Origin: Atherix ibis
Lineage: Eukaryota; Arthropoda; Insecta; Diptera; Athericidae
NCBI GenBank assembly: GCA_958298945.1
Contig: OY282606.1
Coordinates: forward strand, 59,223,920-59,287,919
DNA length: 64,000 nucleotides
Reading direction: 5' to 3'
Shown: one piece after another, positions 55,835 through 64,000 of the stretch
Layout: the number at the start of each line of letters is the position of its first letter
Numbering within the stretch: position 1 is the first letter of the stretch
Notes under the pieces: generated by a model
What the model was told of the DNA's origin: nothing
The model's database searches: none
The model's input: the letters and a program-made list of their open reading frames with translations, nothing else
Position numbers and translations under genes: made by a program

Positions 55835-56116
55835 GGTTCAGTGGTCTATGCAGTAACAATAATTAAGTATTTTATATTAATATATATAGTTGTGTTCGTA
55901 ATTTGAGTAGAATTAGCTATCGTCATGCATTTCTTACTCGTGTGTGAATAAGATGTCACTTTCGTTTTTCCTCTAAACATTTTAAAATGGAAGTAACCAC
56001 GATAGTGACGTTTTAAATTAATTTTAATTAGAGTTAATGATTATTAAAATAATACGTGTTCTATTATATAAAATATAAAATAGGAAAATTACAAAATACG
56101 CGAAACGAGTCTAAAT
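55835..56116 (+). repeat. Probable 5' LTR of the gypsy element
   Basis: The inner end is fixed by the primer-binding site at 56117. The outer end is not certain; TGTGTTCGTAATTTGAG at 55891 is another possible start (about 226 bp). No 3' LTR was found in the window. Confidence 0.4.
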
Positions 56117-56134
56117 TGGTGACCCCAACGTTAT
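56117..56134 (+). other. Primer-binding site
   Basis: TGGTGACCCCAACGTTAT; TGGTGACCCC(G/A)ACGT is a common tRNA-primer site of Ty3/gypsy elements. It directly follows the LTR end CTAAAT. Confidence 0.75.
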
Positions 56135-56189
56135 CGTAGTGTAAATAATTCATTTAACATTGTCGCACGAGCATTTCGCATCCAGCCAA

Positions 56190-56490
56190 CCGCAAACCAT
56201 GTGTGACCTTCGAAAAATTACAGCAGCGGCGGTGACGGCAGATGACACGTAAATACCGCATCGGCAATTCCACGCCTACAGGTGCTAAAATTAAGTGAAT
56301 CTACACACAAGTTTGGGATTTTGGCTTAATGTCCTAGTCAAGGCACTTCGCTTATGCTCAATGAGTACGGTTAATGTCTATTAGGCATCAGAGAGTACAT
56401 TGAGTAAACCAATTCCGCCGATCCAAAAATACAATGCGACGACAACTGACGATACGTTATCCAAATTGTGCAAACAAATCGCTGATATAT
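56190..56490 (+). pseudogene. Gypsy Gag start, broken
   Basis: MCDLRKITAAAVTADDT and, later, KPIPPIQKYNATTTDDTLSK then LCKQIADI, up to the mariner insertion. No conserved catalytic motif; identified by position after the primer-binding site and by continuity with the zinc knuckle beyond the mariner. Confidence 0.5.
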
Positions 56491-56506
56491 ATATACCGAG
56501 TGGTCC

Positions 56507-57715
56507 ATCTAGCGGTTGCATTTTGAACCTCTATTTATTTGAAGTACTTGAGTGTTAAATGTCATCACGAATTGACAGATTGTTAGTTGAAAGTCTAAAT
56601 TTTACGAAATGGTAATCCATACGCTTGAAGAAAACTGGGAAATATTGAGAACTTACTTCCAAAGTGGTGAGTCTTCAACCCAAACTGAGAAATTTAAAAA
56701 AAAATGAGCAAAGAACGAATGCCATCACGTCAACTTGTGGACAAATTCGTGAAGCGAGTTCGCGAAACTGGTTTGTTGGTTGCCAAAGAAACTCGTTCCC
56801 GCTTTAAGACAGTGCGTACGACCGATAATATTGCCGCCGTTGCTGAAAATATCCGTGATCATCCATCAACATCAACTCGTCACCGTTCTCAGGAATTGAA
56901 CGTTTCTCGCACTTCTCTGTTGAGAATTTTGCACAAAGACCTCGGTATGAAAGCTTACAAAGTTCAATTAGTCCAACAACTAAAGCCGCATGACCATCCG
57001 ATGCGTTTTCGGTTTGCCCAATGGGCTCAAGATCAATTGGCCGAAGATGAGCATTTTTACCGAAAAATCATCTTTTCGGATGAGGCCCTTTTCCACCTCG
57101 GTGGGTATGTGAAACAAACAAAATTGTCACATTTGGGGCTCAGAAAATCCATACGTCACCATGAAAAAGCCGATGGATCCACAACGAGTCACGGTTTGGT
57201 GCGGATTTTGGACTGGAAGCATCATTGGCCCGTTTTTCTTCGAAAGAGAATGGCATGGACGACATTTAGTTTCAACAGAACGGGGCCATTTGCCACACAG
57301 CCAACGTAATAATCCAACTTTTGGGCACTGCTTTCGAAAACCGAATAATCAGCCGAAATTGTGATGTCAATTTGCCGCCTCGGAGCTGTGATTTGAGCCC
57401 GTTGGATTATTTTCTGTGGGGAGCCGTTAAGAATAAATGTTATGCAAGCCATTCCGAGACAATTGAGGCCTCGAAACACGAAATCAAAGTTGCCATTAAA
57501 GAGATACAGGCCCATACAATCGAAAATGTACTGAAAAATTGGGTCGAGCAAATGGGGTACTGTAAGGCCAGCCGTGGCAGTAATTTAAATGATGTTGTGT
57601 TTCATTCTTAAATTTCAAGGTTCAATTTTTCTAATAAAACCGGAAATTTAAAAAAATATACACTAGTTTTTTTATTTACTTTTTAAAATGCAACTTTTAA
57701 ATGGTTCACCCATTT
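56507..57715 (+). mobile_element. DD41D mariner in gypsy Gag
   Basis: Left end GTGGTCCATCTAGCGGTTGC then ATTTTG. The right end, reversed, is GGGTGAACCATTTAAAAGTT then GCATTTT; TIRs of about 28 bp match at roughly three quarters of positions. TATA runs on both sides. Length about 1.2 kb. TIRs differ from the 7361-9866 element, so it is another family within the DD41D group. Confidence 0.85.
56704..57611 (+). pseudogene. DD41D mariner transposase, broken
   Basis: The frame 56704-57115 carries MSKERMPSRQLVDKFVKRVR, a helix-turn-helix with RHRSQELNVSRTSLLRILHK, and IIFSDEALFHLGGYV with the first catalytic Asp. A frameshift near 57120 leads to RVTVWCGFWTGSIIGPFFFE. About 100 bases are then deleted, and FQQNGAICHTA has Asn in place of the second Asp. 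PPRSCDLSPLDYFLWG holds the last Asp, 41 residues on, and the C-terminus ends FHS at 57611. A 5' leader frame (EENWEILRTYF) suggests that the true start is near 56610. Inactive. Confidence 0.88.
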
Positions 57716-57869
57716 AATATATATGGTCGTGGCGCTATGAAGTGGCCCCTGGCACATGACTATGGGACCTTACAAAAAAACAAACAAATCACTGATATAC
57801 CGAGGTGATCGCAGACTCGCCAATATGGACGCGAGCATTCTAAATCGCACATCGAGTATCCGAACTGAT

Positions 57870-58364
57870 GGTAACATTTGAACTTTGGAGCTAGTGCGAA
57901 ACAATGCCAACAACCATGTACATTCCAAGAAAATAATGGCGCTACGAATGGAGCGCCATCACCAACTACGTGAAACATACAAACTAGCCAAGCTCCCCTC
58001 AATTAACCGGTTGAAAATTTATGATAAAAATACGAACATAAACTACTTGATCAATACTGATGCCAACGTATCGGTCATACCTTTCAATCGGACCACATGT
58101 AATGTCAAACCAACACAAAAATAAAATGTTTGCAGCAAATTGCACCGAAATAATAATTTATGGTGAGACGGCTCTGCAAGTAAACCTCGGTATACGAAGA
58201 GAATTCACTTGGAATTTTATAATCGCTGACGTCACGATGCTAATAATAGGTGCACATAATATAACGCACTTCGGACATATCATAGATTTGATAAGAAATC
58301 GGATTGTAGATACGCGCACTGGAATTAACATGCCAGAGGCGCCTGCATTAAAAATGTTTCAATA
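57870..58364 (+). pseudogene. Gypsy Gag zinc knuckle and aspartic protease, broken
   Basis: LNFGASAKQCQQPCTFQENN is the end of a Gag knuckle of the kind YHR.FG..A..C..PC. Then NRLKIYDKNTNINYLINTDA and NVSVIP match the protease start (L...D..T...FLIDTGA.VSVIP), but the DTG active site reads NTD. KMFAANCTEIIIYGETALQV and LGIRREFTWNFIIADVTMLI then IGAHNITHF complete the protease. One frameshift near 58110. It would have matured Gag-Pol. Confidence 0.8.
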
Positions 58365-58379
58365 GAATTCAAATTACGC

Positions 58380-58872
58380 TGACCTTCTCGGCGAATTTAA
58401 GAAAATTATGAGATTTCCCAGCCTGGAAGCGGTGTGACTTCCACGGTGGTACATCGTATAATTACGACTGGACAACCTGTATTTAATTGACCACGACAAT
58501 TGGGACCCGATAAATTGGAAGTCGCTACAAAATAATTCGAAATAATAATTAAAGCGGAAATTTGTCGTCCATTAATCACTGCTCTAGACGGCCATCCGAT
58601 TCTATTCTTGGCTATGGTAAAACCATTTTTGCAAGGTAAGACCATTTTTTCAATGGTCTTATAGACTTGCAAAAAGCCTTCCACCAAGTCACAACGGCCG
58701 AAGAAGACATTAAGAAAACGGCAAACACAATATCGTTCGGTCTCCTCAAGTTCAAATACATGATATTTAGACTATGTAATGCTGCGCAAACCTTCCAACG
58801 CTTAATTTACGAAGTTTGCCGTGGCCTCGATTTACTAGAAGAATATCGTGAACGTTTACGAATACTTTTTCA
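58380..58872 (+). pseudogene. Gypsy reverse transcriptase start, broken
   Basis: YADLLGEFKKIMRFPSLEAV is the usual lead-in. AEICRPLI matches the KAGI.RPS block, and QKAFHQVTTAEEDIKKTA then SFGLLKFKYMIFRLCNAAQT and FQRLIYEV is the RT core before the YIDD site. The catalytic motif itself lies beyond the break at 58872 and is lost. Confidence 0.8.
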
Positions 58873-60000
58873 TACAGGATCAAGAAGTAGGTCCAACAGG
58901 TCTCGTTTCCGTGCCCTCTGTTGCGGAATGTGATGTATGATAGTATTCTCAGGCTCCATATCCCAGAGGAGACGAGAATCATCACATTTACTGATGATGT
59001 TGCTGTGGTCATACTGGTTAAATGCATAGAAGAAGTAGAGCAGATATGTAATGAGACTGTTGTTTCAGTTCAAAGTTAGCTTCTGGCAGCTGGTGTTAGC
59101 CTTGCGGACAATAAGAAAGAAGCAGTTCTAATGCCCACGGGCAGGAAGAGAAGAGATAATATCACTATTAGAATTATTGAACATAAGGTGATATCGAGAC
59201 CATCTTCAAAGTACCTAGAGGTGATGATTAATGCTAGGCTGCGGCTTCAGGAGTACCTATTGTACGTTGGTGGGAATTCTGCTGGGACAATGATGGCGCT
59301 GGCCGGGTTAATTCGGAATCTTAGGAAACCGAGGCAAAGCAGGAGGATCCTGTTGGCGACCGTGTTGAGGTTAATCCTGCTGTCAATTTAATCTAATGGG
59401 TTCATTAAAGAAACCTGCATATATACATATGGAGTTATCTCAGTTTACCATTGGAGTACGTTGAGAGTGGTCTGTACATTCCGAACAGTGTTTTGCGAGG
59501 TAATTTATGTTGTGGTCGGAATGATACAAATCGAAGTACTGGCAGCTGAGCGGCAGAGGTTGTATCACCAGAGAGGTAGGTGTGACTTTATGTTGATTAC
59601 TACCTATTTTTAGTTTTTGACGGGACACAGATATTTTCGCGCTTTTTTAAAACCAATTAAATTGGATTCTAGCGCAATGTGTCTTTCTTGTGACGGAATA
59701 GTGGAGAGGGCAGAGCAAGTATTATTTTACTGCGGTCGATTTAATGGGAAACAGAAGAAGGTCAAAAGTATGCTGGTGAAACCCTGACACCAGAGAATAT
59801 GTTGGCCTTGATGTTGGACTCGAGGAGGCTGTCGATGTGCTAGCGACAAAAATCCTAGAAAAATACATTTGAAGAGCTTAAAAAAAATGATAGTAATAAT
59901 TCACCAGTGTAGTGATTTCGACCAATTTCTGCCTCACGAAGTTGGGAGATATATAAATGTGACCAAGGAAGGTGGTTTAAGAACTTTTAAAAGTTCCATA
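58873..60000 (+). mobile_element. R1-clade retrotransposon, copy A (3' half)
   Basis: 5'-truncated, joined abruptly to gypsy RT at 58873. It holds the second half of RT, the C-terminal region and a 3' UTR (CACCAGTGTAGTGATTTCG, GCCTCACGAAGTTGGGAGAT) also found in copy B. The 3' end is set near 60000, where copy B 5' sequence begins. Confidence 0.7.
58880..59870 (+). pseudogene. R1-type reverse transcriptase, second half, broken
   Basis: ALCCGMCMIVFSG-like text (from GPLLWNVMYDS), ITFTDDVAVVILVK around the catalytic site (F(A/T)DDVAVV), LLAAGVSLADNKKEAVLMPT, then RKRRDNITIRIIEHKVIS (59131-59391). ALAGLIRNLRKPRQSRRILL and ATVLRLILL follow. LADNKKEAVL and the LLATV.RS.LLY.A..W region are typical of R1-clade RT thumbs. 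The end reads TPENMLALMLDSRR. Several stops. Confidence 0.75.
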
Positions 60001-60254
60001 CTTTATATTTCTATAATTTCCACCTAACTATAATAAAAAAAACAGAGTATTTCGAGCACTCAGTCGTCGATATCCGATAACCGTAATATTGCATTAGTAA
60101 AATATTTGGTTAAATCAACATATTAGAAAGAACGTTGGTTTTGCTGGGGAGCAATGGAGGCGAGCTAGTTGTGGTTAATAAGTGCAGAAATAACGTTCAT
60201 ATGGATATTAGGTAAATGGTGGTTGAGTGAAAAATGCATTATACAGCAGTATAA

Positions 60255-60609
60255 GCTATTGTACTCCAATATGGACCCTCTGAAAAGAAAAATGTAGAAA
60301 ACAAATAAAGGAAAGGTTTTGAAACCACCTAAAGAAGTACGAGTAAAAAAAAGAAAGCAAATAGAAAATAACTTATCAAAGATTATACCGGTTACTGTGG
60401 ATAGCTTGGGTGCAGAAGTACCAAAATTGTTACTAGATATCAGAGATATCTGAGTGGCAAATTATTCAAAAGAAGAATAGTAGAGGTCTGCGGAAAACCC
60501 TGCAAAGCCAGGTACTCTAGTTATTAGAGCAAAAACCAATAAAATCTAAGCAGAAATCCTCTTCCAAATAAAGAGCAATCCCTCATTAAAGGAGCTTGGA
60601 TGCAGCACA
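60255..60609 (+). pseudogene. R1-type ORF1 N-terminal part, copy B
   Basis: MDPLKRKM, then KGKVLKPPKEVRVKKRKQIE, a basic N-terminus. GTLVIRAKTNKI then AEILFQIKSNPSLKELGCST matches the Y.EIL..VK..P.LKELG block of R1-type Gag. Stops occur in all frames. The insertion at 60610 interrupts it after this block; the rest follows at 61515. Confidence 0.65.
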
Positions 60610-61514
60610 GTAGTAATATAATATTTAACATGACTTTTCTGTCGTTAAACATAAAACCACGAGTCGCCTACGATTATAGGGATTGACTTACGCTCAATCA
60701 ACGCACCGCCATTACTGGCAGTTTACAGTCAGTAACCAGTAACAAGCTGGTTACTCCAACTGTTAGTGGCGAGGCCTATGTAGACCTCTACTGTCATAAG
60801 CAGTGATAGAGTGCGAGATAATTACCAGTATCTCCCATGAGTGATCCGTAGACTGTACCCGCATTATGGGTATTAATCACAGCTACTACGTTACTGCCTA
60901 ATGTGCCTCACCATTGTCGGGCACAGTGTGTTTTAACACCATGGGGCATCCCGATTTCCGTAGTACTAATTTCTGTTTTAAGACTACTTCGGTTTATACT
61001 CCGCTCATTGAGCTACGGTAAGGAATCTTGTAAATCCCTAGGCACCATTAAGCCAGCTCAGGTACGAGATTTCGGCAAGACCTGAAAGTACAACCGGAAT
61101 CGACCTTGGTCTTCCACCCGGTTGCAGCCATCTTTCGTATCATTTACACACTCATTCACGTACCATTCTCGCTCTCCTCTCAAAAAGTGCCACGGCAAAT
61201 CTATTAAGGCATTCATACCGTTCTCTCATACCTTATATTCCACTCACATCCACACTCTCATCATTCACCACGATTCCACATGTACCTTGGTCACACAAAT
61301 CCCCGTACAGGCCACACTCAATGTACAGCCACACTCTTCTCCTCCGCCGCCGCAGAAGAGCATCTAGCCACCACACCCAGACCACGCCTGTATAGGAACC
61401 CATTCATACTGCCAGGTCCCGTGAGTAAATACCCAAGGTACAGACCAAATTCAAATCCATACGCAGAGGCAAAACACACATCCAAAATGAACATATGCGT
61501 CTGGATGCAGCACA
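60597..61514. mobile_element. GC-richer insertion in R1 ORF1 with 13-bp duplication
   Basis: TGGATGCAGCACA at 60597-60609 and again at 61502-61514 bracket 892 bp (60610-61501). Removing it rejoins the two parts of the R1 Gag reading. The insert is clearly GC-richer than its surroundings, and has no long ORF with a known motif and no poly(A) or TIR. It includes repeated CACTC(A)TTCAC-type text (61130-61290) and a CCGCCGCCGC run at 61346. A target duplication of this length suggests a retrotransposed sequence. Confidence 0.55.
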
Positions 61515-61529
61515 ACCAAATTCAATGGC

Positions 61530-61950
61530 GTCGACTGGCGCAGCTGCTTGTAAGACGGCTGAACTAAAAAAGTCAGTTGAAGAGTTTTTAGGGCATACCG
61601 CCGAAGTGAAGTTACTGATAAACAAGGGTCAGACCGAGCTGATCTAAACGAGATCGTAACAAAAGAGTATGTTGTTGAGGCTCTGACTTAATAGCTGTCG
61701 ATTCCGGGAGTAAATACGATCAGTATATCTTATGGTGACACTCAGACGGCTGTAGTTAGTCTTCCACATACTGAAGCCAGAAAAGTATTAGAACAACATA
61801 AGATGAAAATCGGCTGGGTTGTCTGTCGCATTCAAGATAGAACACGAAGCTTCCCTTTGCGCTACTTTAGATATCTGGACTATAGATACTTAAGTAAATT
61901 CTGTAGTAGCATTGACCTCTCTAAGCGATACCTGAGATGAGGAGAGGAGG
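61530..61950 (+). pseudogene. R1-type ORF1 C-terminal part, copy B
   Basis: KTAELKKSVEEFLGHTAEVK then LLINKGQTELI, IVTKEYVVEALT, GDTQTAVVSLPHTEARKVLE then QHKMKIGWVVCRIQDRTRSF. The last is the start of the zinc-knuckle region of R1-type Gag (TA.VSLP...A..LL...KI.IGW..CR.R). YLDYRYLSKFC marks a decayed knuckle. Stops at several points. Confidence 0.7.
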
Positions 61951-62159
61951 GACACCATGATGAAGGGTGTCCTTAGGATCACTGTTACATTTTTTGTTAA
62001 GACAGGGACATTGCGGCTATAAGTCGTAGTACAGGAAGTAGTAGATGCCCAGTCTTTCTTAGTGCCCTTGAGATGAATGAAAACAGAAAGTAAAAATGAG
62101 ACAGCTTAATTTAAATTACTGCAATATTGCGAAAGAGCTATTGCTACAGAGCGTGCATG

Positions 62160-62400
62160 AAGTGAACGTAGATGTCGCCATTCTCAGTGAGCATATATCC
62201 TCTCATTATTGTCGGTGATCTTAATGCCTGGTCTATCGAGAGAAGAGGTAGGGTAGCAAATAGGAGGGGGGATATATTGTTTGAGGCCATTTCCTTTCTG
62301 AATTTTATACTGATTAACTCGGAAAGGGGAAGCTACTTTTTCCAGGGACGATAAAGAATCAATAATAGATTTTACCTTAGAGAGTAACTGCAAAAACACT
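62160..62400 (+). pseudogene. R1-type endonuclease scrap
   Basis: PLIIVGDLNAWSIERRGRVA then NRRGDILFEAISFLNFILIN and SERGSYFFQGR. This is the catalytic GDFNAW and NRRG..L motif of R1-clade endonucleases, frame open 62172-62354. The N-terminal half of the domain is missing. Confidence 0.8.
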
Positions 62401-62449
62401 ATACATATATGTACGTGTAGCAACTATCAGGCCATTCTGTATATTATTG

Positions 62450-63290
62450 GTAGGTCTGCCAACGGGTGGTCTTAGCATTGTTGACCGTAAGACAGAGGTA
62501 CTACTAATCATGGACAGGAAGAGAAGAGAGCATATCACCATTAGAGTTGGTGAACATGAGGTGATCTAGGGACTATGTCTAAAGTATCTGGGGATGACGA
62601 TTGACGATTTCAGCAACACCTACTATACATTGGTAGGAATTCTGCTGGAATAAATATGGTGCTGACGCGCCGAATACCGAACTTTGATAGACCAAGGCAG
62701 AGTGTGAGGACCTTGTTGGCGATTATGGTCGGATCAAACTTGCTGTATGCTACGTCAATTTGGTTGGATGGGTTGATTAGAGCAACCTACATACTTGGAG
62801 TTGTCTCAGTCTATCGTAGGAGCACATTGAAGGTGCCCTGTACAATCCGAATAGTGTCATACGAGGTCATTTATATTGTGACCGGAATGATACCAATTGA
62901 AATATTGGCAGATGAGCGACAGAGTCTGTACTGCCAGATATTTCGGTATGACGCTGTGGTGCGATCCTAGGCTCGTATGGAGGAAAGAAGAGCTGCCGAA
63001 ATCGTCAGCATAATGGCAAATAGACTCACCGTCTCATCTCGGCGATAGATTCGTGGATAGATCGACGACATGGTGATATTAGTTACTATCTATTACAATT
63101 TTTGACGAGATACGAATGTTTTTGGGCTTACCAATGCCGCTTTAAATTTGATTCTAGCCCAGGGTACCTGTCTAGTGATGCGGAAAGAGAAGAGGCTAAG
63201 AAGTGCGCTGTCGGACCCCTGACACCGGAGAATGTATTGGCCTTGATGTTGGACTCAAGGAAGCTGTCGAGGTACTAGCGACAACAGTCG
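62450..63290 (+). pseudogene. R1-type RT C-terminal part, copy B
   Basis: SIVDRKTEVLLIMDRKRREH then ITIRVGEHEVI parallels copy A from LADNKKEAVL onward; everything from the endonuclease to this point, including the catalytic site, is deleted. The open frame 62656-62970 gives PNFDRPRQSVRTLLAIMV, LLYATSIW, VSVYRRSTLKVPCTIRIVSY and IVTGMIPIEILADERQSLYC. It ends with LTPENVLALMLDSRKL as in copy A. Confidence 0.8.
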
Positions 63291-63334
63291 TTGTCACCAG
63301 TGTAGTGATTTTGATTAATCCCAATATTTGACAT

Positions 63335-63483
63335 AATGTTCCCACCAGTACAGCAAATTTGAACGCTTTATAGTCGTGTGTTAAAAATTTGCCTCACGAA
63401 GTGGGGAGATATAGAAATATCATCAATGTTCCCACCAGTATAGCAAATTTGAACGCTTTATAGTTGTGTGTTAAAAATTTGTA
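63335..63483 (+). repeat. Two 57-bp direct repeats in the R1 3' UTR
   Basis: ATGTTCCCACCAGTA(C/T)AGCA through GTGTGTTAAAAATTTG at 63335-63391 and 63427-63483, with two differences. They are separated by the GCCTCACGAAGTGGGGAGAT segment that copy A also has. Confidence 0.85.
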
Positions 63484-63489
63484 TACCAT

Positions 63490-64000
63490 AGGCTTAATTA
63501 ATTTTCATGTATTCGAATGACGAATCTATACGTTTTAATATGTTAACATTACGAAACACGTAAGTATGAGAAGAACATCGTACAATAAATACATTTCGGG
63601 TTCCTTGATATAAATAAAGGACATTTCATTTAATTAAATTTTTTGTGTGCTGAAAATTGTTAAATCATTTGTTATTAACGAAAAATATAAGTTAGTTAAA
63701 ATATTGTAAATTAGATGAAGTTTTTAAAAATAATTTAATATATATAAGTATTAATCGAGTATTTATTATACGAGTAGTACCATATTATTTGGGTTTTCGT
63801 ATTAAAGTAACCAAATTTATTGTAGTTTTTCTCAGTATCTTTTATTGATTGAAGTCTAAAAAAAAACTATATAAATTATTACCAATGTTAGTTTAATATA
63901 GATTAAGAAAGCCTATGGCAATGAATGTTTTATTATTTGGCTGCCTTGAGACAATAGGAGTGGTTTTCTTGACCTATTGTTATATAGCGTGACTAGAAGT
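63490..64000. other. AT-rich DNA, possible transposon end at 63788
   Basis: TTGGGTTTTCGTATTAAAGT at about 63790 resembles the TIR of the DD41D element at 7361 (TTGGGTTTTCGAATAAGAGT). If real, another member of that group starts here and runs off the window. Nothing else is recognisable. Confidence 0.35.

Larger units (their letters stand above)
56117..58872 (+). mobile_element. Ty3/gypsy element, decayed and split by a mariner
   Basis: Order: LTR, PBS, Gag remnants (56190-56480), DD41D mariner (56507-57715), Gag zinc knuckle (about 57875-57940), protease (about 57990-58360), RT (about 58380-58870). At 58873 the sequence changes abruptly to an R1-clade element, so integrase and 3' LTR are missing. 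Confidence 0.75.
61502..63500 (+). mobile_element. R1-clade retrotransposon, copy B (continued)
   Basis: ORF1 second part, endonuclease, a large RT deletion, RT end and 3' UTR. It follows copy A head-to-tail, so the two may once have formed a tandem pair. Confidence 0.7.

Overview
The window looks like a transposon-rich intergenic island from an insect genome, most likely a fly. The evidence is the high AT content, short introns (61 and 112 bp), TATATAAAT promoters, and a repertoire of mariner elements of the DD34D and DD41D types, PIF/Harbinger, Jockey, I, R1, RTE, copia and gypsy. DD41D 'rosa' elements were first described in tephritid fruit flies, which makes a tephritid-like fly a reasonable but unproven guess. 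No conserved housekeeping gene, tRNA, rRNA or CRISPR array was seen. Almost every coding signal belongs to a mobile element, and most are broken.

Layout. 1-640: 5' end of an LTR retrotransposon on the minus strand, running off the edge. 1.86-3.75 kb: a long foldback element without an ORF. 4.27-5.33 kb: deleted mariner. 5.5-6.6 kb: remains of a two-gene PIF/Harbinger element (transposase on minus, MADF protein on plus). 7.36-9.87 kb: a dead DD41D mariner carrying an intact 350-residue mariner inside it. 11.29-11.68 kb: a two-exon gene for a small acidic secreted peptide. 14.4-18.65 kb: an old Jockey-like element cut by a second copy of the deleted mariner, a mariner scrap and a 0.75 kb deleted RTE element. 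19.26-20.51 kb: mariner with a dead catalytic site. 24.2-28.2 kb (minus) and 39.5-42.1 kb (plus): I-clade retrotransposons with RNase H. 29.0-31.7 kb: another non-LTR element. 32.14-32.63 kb: a mini-mariner. 36.4-39.1 kb: decayed copia. 46.18-51.42 kb: a young Jockey element with a 17-bp target duplication, an intact ORF1, and only one stop and one frameshift in ORF2. 52.4-53.3 kb: Tc1/mariner remnant. 54.74-55.17 kb: a two-exon gene for a secreted six-cysteine, knottin-like peptide. 55.8-58.9 kb: gypsy element split by a second DD41D mariner. 58.9-63.5 kb: two head-to-tail R1-clade copies, one with a GC-richer insertion flanked by a 13-bp duplication.

The two small secreted-peptide genes are the only plausible host genes. 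They share a design: a TATATAAAT box about 55-60 bp before the ATG, a signal peptide starting MN(L/F)KL in exon 1, a phase-0 mini-intron, the mature part in exon 2, an AATAAA signal, and a product of 71 residues. They are the best candidates for undescribed biology here, as lineage-specific secreted peptides lodged in repeat DNA. The nested insertions also give a relative order of events: Jockey-like and gypsy hosts are older, mariner, RTE and R1 arrivals are later, and the 46-51 kb Jockey and the intact mariner look youngest.
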